A program made the position numbers and the translations under genes. This document shows positions 36,299 to 44,768 of a stretch of DNA of 64,000 bases, piece by piece (the stretch's first letter is position 1; the number at the start of each line of letters is the position of its first letter). The notes beneath the pieces are model-generated. The model had not been told where the DNA came from, did not search any database, and saw nothing but the letters and a program-made list of their open reading frames with translations. This DNA comes from Paenibacillus sp. FSL R10-2782 (GTDB lineage: Bacteria > Bacillota > Bacilli > Paenibacillales > Paenibacillaceae), in assembly GCF_038592985.1 (NCBI RefSeq), contig NZ_CP151951.1:4686001-4750000 (forward strand), in the 5' to 3' direction.

Positions 36299-36724
36299 TT
36301 ATCCCTCATCGGTATTGTCGTTATCCAGTTTCAACTTACGGTTGTAAGGTTTGCTCTTATGCACCTGGCCCTTCTAGGAGGTGCATTCGGATTGTTGGTA
36401 GGCACCAAATCCATGTTGGGAGCCATGCTGGCCATACTTGTCGGCTCCTTTTTATTCGGTCCGTTATCTACCAGGATTAAATTAGAGCCTGCCATTACAG
36501 GTGCTTTCTTAATGACGGGCTCATTGGCTGCGGCGTTAATGCTCATATTGGTGGAATACCTGCTATGGAAGTCTTCGGCCTGTTTGCTGGGAGTATTCTC
36601 ATCCTGACTACATTCGATATTTGGGTGCACGCTTTCCTTATCATTTAACTTACCAACAGATGCATCCATAACGATGATTAGCGTAATCATTTTAAGCTTT
36701 TGCTTTATTTTCTCCCGAAAATAA
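36299..36724 (+). pseudogene. Frameshifted membrane-protein gene remnant
   Basis: Three hydrophobic segments follow each other in different frames. The first (to TGA 36605-36607) reads LSLIGIVVIQFQL, then LALLGGAFGLLVGTKSMLGAMLAILVGSFLFG and EPAITGAFLMTGSLAAALMLI, with no normal start codon. A second frame from about 36537 to TAA 36646-36648 reads NAHIGGIPAMEVFGLFAGSILILTTFDIW. A third from 36650 to 36724 reads LPTDASITMISVIILSFCFIFSRK. Together they look like one multi-spanning protein broken by two indels. No family was recognised. A GGAGG site remains just upstream at 36286. Confidence 0.5.
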
Positions 36725-36730
36725 TTATTA

Positions 36731-36832
36731 ATGGAGGTTTTCATTTATGAAAATCGCAGAAGTACATTTAAACTGGCTTTCCCCCTGCTAGCTTTTGTAA
36801 TGGGAGCGGTTATTTTTTTATTGCCTAATTAA
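36731..36832 (+). CDS. Possible 33-residue membrane peptide
   Basis: ATG at 36731 to TAA at 36830-36832, encoding MEVFIYENRRSTFKLAFPLL then AFVMGAVIFLLPN: a short basic N-terminus and one hydrophobic helix. No ribosome binding site of normal strength lies before this ATG. It may be the last piece of the broken membrane gene to its left or a small independent peptide. Confidence 0.3.
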   Translation: MEVFIYENRRSTFKLAFPLLAFVMGAVIFLLPN

Positions 36833-36861
36833 CGTGCCAACCAACAACTTATTTCTTCCAC

Positions 36862-36878
36862 TTTACATTTTGATTACA
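36862..36878 (+). promoter_or_regulatory. Pho-box-like repeats upstream of the alkaline phosphatase
   Basis: TTTACA (36862-36867) and ATTACA (36873-36878) are in direct repeat with an 11-bp period, the spacing of B. subtilis PhoP boxes (TT-A/T/C-ACA). Only two repeats are clear, where four are usual. Confidence 0.4.
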
Positions 36879-36974
36879 TAAAACTATCTCTCCCCTCATA
36901 TACGAATACTAATATTATCTATGTGTTAGCCGATTATCATCGGTAATCTACGAACAAATAATAGGGGGTACTTT

Positions 36975-38327
36975 ATGTTAGGCCATTTTTTCAAAAAAAT
37001 ATTACCTATCGTTATGGTGTCATCAATCACAATGACTGGCATTGTGTCAGGAGGAGCTTCTACACAAGCAGCTTCAGACACAAAAAAAATTAAAAATGTA
37101 ATTTTTTTAATTGGTGATGGCATGGGTCCATCATATATTTCTGCCTATCGGTATATGAAAGATAACCCGGCAACCCCTCTGATGGAAAAAACAGAGTTTG
37201 ATCAGTATCTTGTAGGTGCTCAAACGACGTATCCGGAAGATGAGTCTCAAAATATAACAGACTCCGCTTCAGCTGCCACAGCAATGTCTGCCGGTGTTAA
37301 AACATATAATGCTGCCATTGCCGTAGATAACGATAAAACTGATGTCAAAACGGTATTAGAGCAAGCGAAGGAAAACGGGAAATCTACCGGCTTAGTTGCA
37401 ACATCTGAGATCACCCATGCTACTCCTGCAGCATTTGGTGCACATGATGTTAGCCGCAAAAACATGAACGCCATTGCTGATGATTACTTTGATGAAAAAA
37501 TTAATGGAAAGCACAAGGTGGATGTCATGCTTGGTGGTGGACTAAGCAATTTTATACGTAAAGACCGAAACTTAACTGAAGAGTTCAAGAAAGCCGGTTA
37601 CGGTTATGTCACTGATCGGGAAGGATTGCTGAACAATAAAAACGATCAAATTCTCGGTCTGTTTGCCCAAGGTGGACTAGATAAAGCCATCGATCGTGCC
37701 AAAGAAACACCTTCTTTAGAAGATATGACTAATGCTGCAATCAGCCGATTAAATAAAAATGATAATGGTTTCTTCCTGATGATTGAAGGAAGCCAAATCG
37801 ACTGGGCAGGCCATGACAACGACGTGGTTGCTTCCATGAGTGAAATGGCGGATTTTGAAAAAGCATTTAAAGCAGCAATCGACTTTGCCAAGAAAGACGG
37901 CAATACATTAGTAGTTGCAACTGCTGATCATTCTACCGGCGGATTTTCGGTCGGTGCAAATGGAGAATACAACTTTAATGTAGCACCAATTAAAGCAGCA
38001 ACGCGCACACCAGATTTTATGGCTAAAGAAATTGTTGCTGGCGCAAGTGTTGAAGATACACTTAAGAAATATATCTCCTTAGATCTTACAGAAAGTGAAG
38101 TTCAATCGGTCAAAACTGCTTCTGCTACAAAGGACGAAGTTAAAATCGATAATGCCATTGAAGCCATCTTCAACACTCGTTCATTTGCTGGTTGGACAAC
38201 AGGTGGTCATACTGGAGAAGATGTGCCGGTCTATGCTTACGGGCCAGGGAAAGAATTGTTTACGGGACTTATCGACAATACAGATAATGCAAAGATCATT
38301 TTTGATATTCTGAAAAAAAATAAATAA
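36975..38327 (+). CDS. phoA: Secreted alkaline phosphatase
   Basis: 450 residues. A signal peptide (about residues 1-33: basic MLGHFFKK, hydrophobic core, AQAAS-type end after STQAAS) is followed by the alkaline phosphatase core. The metal/nucleophile region is NITDSASAATAMSAG (nucleophilic Ser), with FLIGDGMG, IEGSQIDWAGHDND, VVATADHSTGG and TGGHTGEDVPVYAYGPG supplying zinc and magnesium ligands. It releases phosphate from organic esters outside the cell. GGGGG lies before the ATG, and Pho-box-like repeats about 100 bp upstream fit induction by phosphate starvation. It is similar in size to B. subtilis PhoA/PhoB. Confidence 0.95.
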   Translation: MLGHFFKKILPIVMVSSITMTGIVSGGASTQAASDTKKIKNVIFLIGDGMGPSYISAYRYMKDNPATPLMEKTEFDQYLVGAQTTYPEDESQNITDSASAATAMSAGVKTYNAAIAVDNDKTDVKTVLEQAKENGKSTGLVATSEITHATPAAFGAHDVSRKNMNAIADDYFDEKINGKHKVDVMLGGGLSNFIRKDRNLTEEFKKAGYGYVTDREGLLNNKNDQILGLFAQGGLDKAIDRAKETPSLEDMTNAAISRLNKNDNGFFLMIEGSQIDWAGHDNDVVASMSEMADFEKAFKAAIDFAKKDGNTLVVATADHSTGGFSVGANGEYNFNVAPIKAATRTPDFMAKEIVAGASVEDTLKKYISLDLTESEVQSVKTASATKDEVKIDNAIEAIFNTRSFAGWTTGGHTGEDVPVYAYGPGKELFTGLIDNTDNAKIIFDILKKNK

Positions 38328-38686
38328 CAAAAGATCCTAGCTATAAGCTGCTTCCGGTACTCGACCGGAGGCAGCTTATTAATCTTCGTTGCGGTCGATG
38401 CAATTCTGCCTCTGCGTTCGCCATTAATCATGCCACATATCAACGAGACAAAAATCTCGGTGTCTGTAACTTCAGCATTTATCACCTTAAGGATGTTCTC
38501 AATAACCTCAGAAGCTTTCTTGTTTAACATTAGCTCAAGATTTTTTCTTGTTCCGCAAAAGCGGTGCAATGTTGCCTTACTTATGCCTGAGGCTTCCGCT
38601 AATTCTTTGATTGTGCTTCTTGGGCTGTCAATTATGGCAACGGCAAGGAGTTTTAGTAAATTGTTTTCATTGTAACTTAATCCCAT
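38237..38686 (-). pseudogene. TetR/AcrR-type regulator, C-terminus lost
   Basis: Open frame of 149 codons. The N-terminal 50 residues form a TetR-type HTH (STIKELAEASGISKATLHRFCGTRKNLELMLNKKASEV). After about residue 90 the frame reads through a hairpin on the opposite side of phoA and then antisense into the phoA 3' end, giving no family resemblance. The effector domain therefore appears to be missing. AAGGAG before the ATG at 38686 is intact, so a truncated protein could still be made. Confidence 0.6.
38345..38377. terminator. Hairpin after the alkaline phosphatase gene
   Basis: AAGCTGCTTCCGGT (38345-38358) and ACCGGAGGCAGCTT (38364-38377) are perfect 14-bp arms. There is no long T-run on either strand, so termination strength is uncertain. 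Confidence 0.6.
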
Positions 38687-38800
38687 TTGGGCTTCTCCTT
38701 TGTTTTTTATTACGAAATTTGAATCCACATACGTTCAAATGATCCATTTTTATATCACATGAATTAAAAAACATATAATATTATATGAGTCAATATCGTC

Positions 38801-38953
38801 TCATTTTTTGTAAGTATCATATGGTTCAAAACAGAAATCATTGGTGCAGTCAGATACGGTAACTGGTTCACCAATGGTCGTATTGACATTCACCATGTCC
38901 TTTAAATGATCTTTCGCCGTTCTGACAAAAGATTGCAATGGATGCCATGTCAT
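38801..38953 (-). pseudogene. N-terminal fragment of a GerW (YtfJ) sporulation protein
   Basis: 50 codons: HPLQSFVRTAKDHLKDMVNV then NTTIGEPVTVSDCTNDFCFE. The first 35 residues follow the GerW/YtfJ N-terminus (HPIQGLM..A...LK.M.DVNT..G.PV), but the remaining GerW domain (about 100 residues) is absent and the frame stops at TGA 38801-38803. AGAGAGGTG precedes the ATG. GerW is needed for normal spore germination in Bacillus; this copy looks degraded or is a short paralog. Confidence 0.5.
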
Positions 38954-39062
38954 TCCATTCACCTCTCTACAATAGTCCTATTATGCCACTGTAGTCAGGA
39001 TTGAAAAAGAATAAACTGCGTATCCTTGCATCAATTGTCTTTGCCCGCATAAAAAACTAAAA

Positions 39063-39099
39063 AAGCCATCTCTCCACTACATCAGTGGAGGGACGGCTT
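39063..39099 (-). terminator. Terminator after ytaF
   Basis: AAGCC-TC-TCCACT and AGTGGA-GGACGGCTT arms around an ACATC loop (39063-39099), with T-rich sequence on the minus strand beyond. It lies 20 bp after the ytaF stop. Confidence 0.7.
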
Positions 39100-39118
39100 C
39101 AATTAGCAGTACGCTCAC

Positions 39119-39766
39119 TTATCCAAAAAAAGTATTGCAAGCAATCAAAATAATGATAACGCCGCTTAAGGCCGTACTGAACTGACCTAATGTGAAAGAG
39201 CCGATACGAATCGCCGACAATTTTTGTCCAAGGATCACACCAAGCCAAACCGTGATATAACTGCCGATTGCCGCTGTCAGAGAGATCGCAATGGGTGACA
39301 GTCCTATCAGACCTGCACCGATCCCATTCGTAACGGCATTAGCAGCAAGTGCAACCCCCAGCACCGCTGCCTCAAGGTATCCAATAGTGCCTGATTTGTC
39401 TTTATCCACGATTTCTGGATTTTGTAGAATTCCTTCGAGTGATCGGCCTGACACTTCCTCCCCGGCTTCTTCACTGTCCTGTCTGGATTCCTGCTTCTTA
39501 CGCGGTACTGCCAGCAGAATGATGCGGGTACCGACAATGAACAGCAACAATGCTCCAATTAGGACGGGTAATATACCCGGAAGAACCCTCGCCAGCCACT
39601 GACCGGATATGATCCCTGTCATGCTAAGGATGAAACAGATGACCGCAATGATTAAATTTGATAAATAGTTAATACGTATACCCCGAATCCCATAAGATAT
39701 TCCAACACCCAAATTATCCAGACTGGATGATAAAGCAAAGCCAAAAATTAAAAGCCACGCAACCAT
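39119..39766 (-). CDS. ytaF: Sporulation membrane protein YtaF (MntP-like fold)
   Basis: 215 residues with six membrane segments in two halves. Both halves carry the paired acidic/Asn motif of the MntP superfamily (ALSSSLDNLGVGISYGIRG and ALAANAVTNGIGAGLIGL); the charged loop (about residues 90-130) contains DKDKSGTIGYLEA. YtaF is a sporulation-associated member related to manganese exporters. Divergent from an XRE-DUF1232 gene. Confidence 0.88.
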   Translation of the reverse strand: MVAWLLIFGFALSSSLDNLGVGISYGIRGIRINYLSNLIIAVICFILSMTGIISGQWLARVLPGILPVLIGALLLFIVGTRIILLAVPRKKQESRQDSEEAGEEVSGRSLEGILQNPEIVDKDKSGTIGYLEAAVLGVALAANAVTNGIGAGLIGLSPIAISLTAAIGSYITVWLGVILGQKLSAIRIGSFTLGQFSTALSGVIIILIACNTFFG

Positions 39767-39841
39767 GGGGTCCTCACTCCTTGTTGTCAGTTTACAGTCA
39801 TACTATTGAGCATATTGCAAAAAGGTGCTCATCATCTCTAA

Positions 39842-39866
39842 AAATGTTGAGATCCCCTCAACATTT
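39842..39866. promoter_or_regulatory. Palindrome before the XRE-DUF1232 gene
   Basis: AAATGTTGAG (39842-39851) and CTCAACATTT (39857-39866) are perfect 10-bp arms with a 5-bp centre, 35 bp upstream of the start. Candidate autoregulatory operator. Confidence 0.6.
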
Positions 39867-39901
39867 GGTTCAACACCAACACAAGGTGAGGTGAACTGCA
39901 A

Positions 39902-40573
39902 ATGTCCGATGCGAAGAGAAACGCCACACTAGGTGAGACACTGCTCACCTTGCTGAAAGAACGTTCTTTATCAATGCGCAAGCTAAGCGCTGCTACCGGC
40001 ATTGATACGGCCACCATATCGCGAATCGTTAACGGGAAGCAAAGAGCCAAGCCTGAACATCTGGAAGCTTTTGCTTTTCATCTTGACGTTCCCTCTGCTC
40101 CACTCTTCCAAGCTGCTGGTTATGTCGCCTCCACTCCCCCTACTCATCAGAACCACCCAAACGATATCTACTCCTCCATCAACAGCATTAAAGAAATTCT
40201 TCAAGCCTCCAACCTCATTGACCAACAGTTTACTGCCGAGCAGGTTCAAAAAGAACTGAGCAAATACGAACCCTATGTCCTAACCGAAGAAGGAGCTCAG
40301 ATTATCCACAATGACTTTCCCGGTAAAGTAAAAAGCGTCAACGGCGCGGGACCTTTCATTGAGGAGCTCAAGAGAATGTATCGGCTCTACAGTAGCGATA
40401 ATATCACCCTGGAGGAGCGCTCGATCCTCGGCAGCGGCTTGTTGTACTTCGTCTCCGCCACAGATATTATCCCCGATTATGTATTTCCTTTAGGTTATCT
40501 GGACGATGCGATTGCCGTGCAAATTGTATTGGGTCGTCTCCAGAATACGAGGAGCAGCAAGCCCCAATCGTGA
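39902..40573 (+). CDS. XRE-family regulator fused to a DUF1232 (YkvA) domain
   Basis: 223 residues. Residues 1-70 form an HTH_XRE (LLKERSLSMRKLSAATGIDTATISRIVNGKQRAKPEHLEAFAFHLDV). The C-terminus, about 150-215, is a DUF1232 segment (ERSILGSGLLYFVSATDIIPDYVFPLGYLDDAIAVQIVLGRLQ) with the conserved D-x-IPD and DD. DUF1232 proteins are small membrane-associated proteins of unknown role, so the fusion couples DNA binding to a possible membrane sensor. GGTGAGGTG precedes the ATG. Divergent from ytaF. Confidence 0.85.
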   Translation: MSDAKRNATLGETLLTLLKERSLSMRKLSAATGIDTATISRIVNGKQRAKPEHLEAFAFHLDVPSAPLFQAAGYVASTPPTHQNHPNDIYSSINSIKEILQASNLIDQQFTAEQVQKELSKYEPYVLTEEGAQIIHNDFPGKVKSVNGAGPFIEELKRMYRLYSSDNITLEERSILGSGLLYFVSATDIIPDYVFPLGYLDDAIAVQIVLGRLQNTRSSKPQS

Positions 40574-40620
40574 CCTCGGATTGTCATACTGACAGGGCAA
40601 GAACCTATGCATGGATCGTC

Positions 40621-40674
40621 AAAAAAAGAGGCTGTCTCCCTTTGCAGAAACAACTCTGCACAGGGGACAGCCTC
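40621..40674 (-). terminator. Hairpin with minus-strand T-run
   Basis: GAGGCTGTC (40628-40636) and GACAGCCTC (40666-40674) with an inner TGCAGA/TCTGCA pair. The seven A residues at 40621-40627 give a minus-strand T-run. It could end minus-strand transcription coming through the IS remnant from arsC. Confidence 0.6.
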
Positions 40675-40781
40675 AACTTCAACTCTAACTCGTTATATTC
40701 CCAAGAATCCCTAATCACGGATGTAGGGGTACCCATTCCATAAATCACTTGCTGCTTGAAAGACCCTATCGAAAAAGATAG

Positions 40782-41212
40782 ACCGGCCTATATAACTGGT
40801 TTCCCAAAGGAAAACAGCAACAGATTCAAACTCATAGCAAGCATGAAGGAGCCAAGTTGTTTGGTGCGATCCACTACGAGACGGGGCAAGTCCATCACTA
40901 TGAAGTCGAACAAGCGAATGTGACCGCCTGGATTCGTTTTCTGGCGATGCTGCTGGAATCTTACCCAACCGGAAAAATAGTCCTTATTTTGGATAATAGT
41001 CGCATCCATCATGCCCGGGCGCTTCAATCCTTTTTACAAAAACACCGTTGTTTGGAGCTTGTATTCTTGCCGCCCTACAGCCCCGATCTCAATCTCATGG
41101 AGGGCGTCTGGAAGTGGCTCAAGAGTGATATCATTAACAACGTATTTTTCAAAAAATTTTACCAGATTCGTCTCCACGTCACGAAATTTATGACTCCCGA
41201 CTTGACGTTCTA
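40782..41212 (+). pseudogene. IS630-family transposase remnant
   Basis: In-frame C-terminal part only. It begins TGLYNWFPKGKQQQI right after a stop codon (40779-40781) and continues through the second and third catalytic acids: VLILDNSRIHHA and FLPPYSPDLNLMEGVWKWLKSD, the IS630 DDE signature. The N-terminal HTH and first Asp are missing, and the 3' end runs into the arsC stop without the usual terminus. No inverted repeats were identified. It marks a past insertion at the end of the ars operon. Confidence 0.8.
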
Positions 41213-41635
41213 TTATTCGCCAGTTACCGCAAATTGTTTAATGCGTTCTCCCACCTGATCACGAACCCGCTGGAAGACGGCCCACTTTTCTTCTTCCGTT
41301 CCCTCTGCTTTGGCCGGATCGTCAAATCCCCAATGTTCACGGCGAACTTGTGGAGGTGTGATGGGACATTTATCGGCAGCATCCCCGCACAAGGTCACAA
41401 CCAAATCGGCGCTGTTCAGCAAGACAGGATCAATGATATCCGAAGTTTGACCAGAAATATCAATCCCTACTTCATTCATCGCTTGTACCGCTTTAGGATT
41501 AAGACCGTGCGCTTCAATGCCTGCACTGTACACATTCCAACGATCTCCCAAGTATTTCTTGGCCCAGCCTTCTGCCATTTGACTCCGACAAGAATTACCG
41601 GTGCACAAAAAGTAAATTGTCTTTTTTTCCATCAT
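41213..41635 (-). CDS. arsC: Arsenate reductase, thioredoxin-coupled
   Basis: 140 residues of the low-molecular-weight phosphatase type. The CX5R loop [15 protein letters not shown] is at the N-terminus, and the redox pair lies in [18 protein letters not shown], as in B. subtilis and S. aureus Ars[13 protein letters not shown] follows. It reduces arsenate to arsenite, which ArsB then exports. AAAGGAG precedes the ATG. It is 22 bp downstream of arsB in an arsR-arsB-arsC order. Confidence 0.95.
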   Translation of the reverse strand: MMEKKTIYFLCTGNSCRSQMAEGWAKKYLGDRWNVYSAGIEAHGLNPKAVQAMNEVGIDISGQTSDIIDPVLLNSADLVVTLCGDAADKCPITPPQVRREHWGFDDPAKAEGTEEEKWAVFQRVRDQVGERIKQFAVTGE

Positions 41636-41657
41636 AAACGTCTCCTTTAATGTTCAA

Positions 41658-42947
41658 TTATGAAATAACTAACCACAGATATAAGCCCAGCAGGGTAATA
41701 AAAAGTGTAGGAATCGTTAAAATAATGCCTGTTTTAAAATAAGTTCCCCAAGAAATTTTAACGCCTTTGGAGCTAAGCACATGCAGCCACAACAATGTGG
41801 CCAATGAACCAATCGGGGTTATTTTCGGCCCCAAATCCGATCCAATCACATTAGCGTAAATCAGCGACTCTTTGATCATGCCGGTTGTATGGGTGGCATT
41901 TATAGCAAGCGCATCAATCATGACCGTAGGCAAGTTATTCATCACCGACGAGATAACCGCCGCGATAAAGCCCATGCCCATGGTGGCCACAAACATACCT
42001 TGATCAGCAGCCGCTTGAATCACATGAGCCAGCAGATCCGTCAAACCGGCATTACGCAGACCATACACCACAACATACATCCCAATGGAGAAAAACACGA
42101 TGGCCCATGGAGCGCCCTTAATAACTTCTTTCATTGGGACCGCCGGACTTCTTCTCGCCATTAGCAAGAAAAAGATAGCAACGATGCCGGCTACCACCGA
42201 AACAGGAATATTAAAAAATTCGCTTGCAAAGTAGCCAACCAGCAGAACCGCGAGAACGATCCAGGAAATACGGAACATTTTTAGGTCTTTAATCGCTTCT
42301 GCAGGCGCTATTAACTGTGCAGCATCAAACTTTTGGGGGATCTTTTTGCGGAAAAAGAGATACAATACCAAGATACTAGCCGCTAAGGAAAATAAATTAG
42401 GTACAATCATGCGACTCGCATATTCCATAAACGTGATGCCAAAGAAATCGGCTGATACAATATTCACCAGGTTGCTGACCACAAGCGGAAGCGACGTCGT
42501 ATCCGCAATAAACCCACTCGCTATGATGAAAGGAAAAACCATTTTTTCGTCCAATTTCAGTGCCCGAACCATCGCTAGAACAATCGGTGTCAGAATTAAA
42601 GCCGCACCATCATTCGCAAAAAAAGCAGCGACAACGGCGCCAAGAACGCTCACATAAACGAACATCCGGGTTCCGCTTCCCCGCGCAACTCGTGCCATGT
42701 GAAGCGCCGCCCATTCGAAAATGCCGATTTTATCAAGCACCAACGAAATCAGGATGATGGCCACAAAAGCCAAAGTCGCATTCCAGACAATCCGAGTAAC
42801 TTCCCAAACATCATGCAAATCTACGACACCCAACAGTAGAGCAAGTACGGCTCCTCCGCAGGCTGACCAGCCAATAGACAGATTTCTAGGCTGCCAGATC
42901 ACCAACACTAAAGTGGCTAAAAATATAATGCATGCCAACAAAACCAA
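41658..42947 (-). CDS. arsB: Arsenite efflux permease ArsB
   Basis: 429 residues, about 12 membrane segments. [62 protein letters not shown] and [25 protein letters not shown] are ArsB/NhaD-type motifs; it is not the Acr3 family. It extrudes arsenite or antimonite. The start is a TTG at 42947 nine bases after GGAGG. Lies 180 bp after arsR, with an AT-rich spacer that may hold its own promoter. Confidence 0.93.
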   Translation of the reverse strand: MVLLACIIFLATLVLVIWQPRNLSIGWSACGGAVLALLLGVVDLHDVWEVTRIVWNATLAFVAIILISLVLDKIGIFEWAALHMARVARGSGTRMFVYVSVLGAVVAAFFANDGAALILTPIVLAMVRALKLDEKMVFPFIIASGFIADTTSLPLVVSNLVNIVSADFFGITFMEYASRMIVPNLFSLAASILVLYLFFRKKIPQKFDAAQLIAPAEAIKDLKMFRISWIVLAVLLVGYFASEFFNIPVSVVAGIVAIFFLLMARRSPAVPMKEVIKGAPWAIVFFSIGMYVVVYGLRNAGLTDLLAHVIQAAADQGMFVATMGMGFIAAVISSVMNNLPTVMIDALAINATHTTGMIKESLIYANVIGSDLGPKITPIGSLATLLWLHVLSSKGVKISWGTYFKTGIILTIPTLFITLLGLYLWLVIS

Positions 42948-43127
42948 TGTACAAAACCTCCATATACCATGATGTCCAGTTCTTTATCTGCTCTTTCTAC
43001 AAATCCTTTCTCTATTTAATCCACCATTCTCACATTATTTTTAAAGCATATACTTATATTATACTTATATTTAAACCAGCATTATCTCAATAGGGAGATA
43101 AACTGAACAACCTTTAAGAGGGGCAAG

Positions 43128-43469
43128 CTAAGCTGAGGAATCCGGTCCACAAGATGCTATGGATCCCTCTTTATTCAGCCATTTTAAAATATGCTTTGAA
43201 TCTGGCATACATTCAAGCACAGCTTGAATATGAGGCTTGTCGTCTACGTTTAAGGAATAGAATACCCACTGACTTCGTTTTTCTTCTTTTACGATCCCTT
43301 GCGACTTTAATTTTCTTAAATGCTGGCTAATGGCAGGCTGCGACATATCGAAGATGTCCACGAATTCGCAAACACACCATTCTCTTTCTCTTAGCAGGGA
43401 AAGCATGGCCAAGCGGGTTTTATCCCCCAGTAGCTTTAAATGATCGGCTACATAACCAAGTTGTTCCAA
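43128..43469 (-). CDS. arsR: ArsR arsenite-responsive repressor
   Basis: 113 residues from a TTG start at 43469, seven bases after GAAAGGGGG; an upstream in-frame TTG at 43487 overlaps that site. The winged HTH (EFVDIFDMSQPAISQHLRKLKSQGIVKEEKRSQWVFYSLN) follows the metal-binding CVCEF motif, where the Cys pair binds As(III). It should repress arsB-arsC until arsenite appears. Confidence 0.92.
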   Translation of the reverse strand: MEQLGYVADHLKLLGDKTRLAMLSLLREREWCVCEFVDIFDMSQPAISQHLRKLKSQGIVKEEKRSQWVFYSLNVDDKPHIQAVLECMPDSKHILKWLNKEGSIASCGPDSSA

Positions 43470-43487
43470 TGTGTAACCCCCTTTCAA

Positions 43488-43515
43488 TCATATAAATATA
43501 TGCTTATATACTAAT
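43488..43515. promoter_or_regulatory. AT-rich ArsR operator/promoter region
   Basis: ATCATATAAATATATGCTTA and the following TATACTAAT form an imperfect dyad immediately upstream of arsR. A similar ATATACTTATATTATACTTA-like stretch lies before arsB near 43047-43066. ArsR sites in Firmicutes are AT-rich dyads of this sort. Confidence 0.4.
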
Positions 43516-43770
43516 TTGTCTCCATTCTAAAATCAAGTATATATTACTTGCAATTTACAAATTTAAATCCAAACAAATGGAGGTTTTAAAAAGTGCGAAA
43601 ACATCTATGCGCCGGAATACCTATGATCAAATTCAACTAAAAAAGTCGGTTGTCTTTTGACTTTTTTCTCCCAACGCCAGTTCAAACCTCTACTGCTGCT
43701 AACTAAAACTAAGAGTATTCAGATTCTGTTCCACCTATCCCATCCAAATTAAAGGAGTGTTTTGATATAA

Positions 43771-44022
43771 ATAAACTTACATATCATTACGACTACAGAA
43801 CTCCCTTCTGAACTAAAAAACGACCTGAATGAGCTGTATTCCGGCTGTATTTCCGGCGCCTCCTCATTGGAAGAAGTAAAATCCATGCTGCAGCAAAGGG
43901 GATTTACGAGTATTAGCATCGAACCTAAAGATGAATCCAAATCATTCATCAAGGATTGGGTGCCTGGTGCAAACGTAGATGATTATATTGTTTCCGCAGT
44001 TATAAAAGCCAAGAAAGCCTAA
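43771..44022 (+). pseudogene. arsM: Arsenite methyltransferase (ArsM) C-terminal remnant
   Basis: About 83 codons after a stop at 43768: TTTELPSELKNDLNELYSGCISGASSLEEV and SIEPKDESKSFIKDWVPGANVDDYIVSAVIKA. This matches the C-terminal third of ArsM (SGC-SGA region, KDESK-FIKDW-PG and the DDY-VSA-I tail). The SAM-binding domain and first Cys residues are absent and no start codon fits. It is encoded on the strand opposite to arsRBC. Confidence 0.7.
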
Positions 44023-44289
44023 TGTGCTTATGATGGCGTTGCGAACCTTTCGATTTACGTAGACCGAACCTTTCGCAGTAAAGGCGTTGGTAGTGCGCTT
44101 CACTCGGAATTAGAGAAAGAGGCTAATAAAAACAATTTTTATAAGATCGTCCTGTCCACCTTCTTCTTTAATGAAAACGGTCAGATGCTTTATCGGAAGA
44201 TCGGTTACCGTGAAGTCGGCGTTTTTGAAAAGCAAGGAGTTATGGACGGCCAATATATAGACGTAATGATTTTGGAAAAATTGCTCTAA
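44023..44289 (+). pseudogene. GNAT acetyltransferase (ArsN-like) C-terminal remnant
   Basis: In the same frame directly after the arsM stop: AYDGVANLSIYVDRTFRSKGVGSAL and FFFNENGQMLYRKIGYREVGVFEKQG, then VMDGQYIDVMILEKLL. This is the acetyl-CoA-binding half of a GNAT protein of the phosphinothricin acetyltransferase/ArsN1 group, which often accompanies ars genes. The N-terminal half is missing and no start codon fits, so it is a fragment. Confidence 0.65.
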
Positions 44290-44294
44290 ACCAT

Positions 44295-44334
44295 AAAGAT
44301 AGCAAGCCCCCCTAAAAAGGTCTTGCTATCTTTT
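44295..44334 (+). terminator. Terminator after the arsN-like remnant
   Basis: AAAGATAGCAAG (44295-44306) and CTTGCTATCTTTT (44322-44334), 12-bp arms, followed by a T-rich tail. It survives from the former arsM-arsN transcript. Confidence 0.75.
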
Positions 44335-44622
44335 CTTTAACCATCCTTCTTTGATTCAACTTCTATAGCACGATGATGAAGCGTGGCGGCTCATGATGTG
44401 TGCATGCCATCTTGGATTTGGCCCACAGCTCTTTTGCTCCGCGGGCTGCGTGAAACGAACGACAGGAACATAGATCTCTTTGGCCGGGGTGGGCCGGGTG
44501 CTCTCGCCCGGCGTAGGCGCTCTAGTTATCGGCGTGAGTAACGGCCCAGCGGTGCATTTTTAAACCACAACTTGATAAAATTTAGGTTTTTTAAAATTAT
44601 GTTTTGAGCGTTAAGTTTGCTA
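44335..44622. other. Gene-free GC-rich island, unassigned
   Basis: About 230 bp (44360-44570) are clearly GC-richer than the flanks and contain a GCCGGG-N8-CCCGGC hairpin (44493-44512). No reading frame of note and no known RNA motif was recognised. AT-rich promoter DNA of the lichenase gene follows. Confidence 0.3.
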
Positions 44623-44651
44623 TTGTGTACGCCTCAATATCACGCTACAAT
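44623..44651 (+). promoter_or_regulatory. Lichenase promoter
   Basis: -35 TTGTGT (44623-44628) and -10 TACAAT (44646-44651) with a 17-bp spacer, giving a leader of about 110 nt. Confidence 0.55.
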
Positions 44652-44664
44652 GAAAATACCAAAT

Positions 44665-44679
44665 ATGGAAGCGCTTTAT
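44665..44679 (+). promoter_or_regulatory. Candidate cre site in the lichenase leader
   Basis: ATGGAAGCGCTTTAT matches the cre consensus WTGNAANCGNWNNCW except at one position. It lies just downstream of the -10 box, where CcpA binding would block transcription, as expected for a glucanase gene. Confidence 0.45.
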
Positions 44680-44768
44680 ATTTCTTCGGTAAGCCTGTCA
44701 ATACTTGAAATAATGTATCATTGTCAGACGTTTCTTTATGTTTGGTCAATCTTTTATGGAGGTGTAAA

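Noticed and set aside
36331-36744. Minus-strand open frame of 137 codons
   Set aside because: It has no good ribosome binding site and lies antisense to the hydrophobic, protein-like plus-strand remnants.
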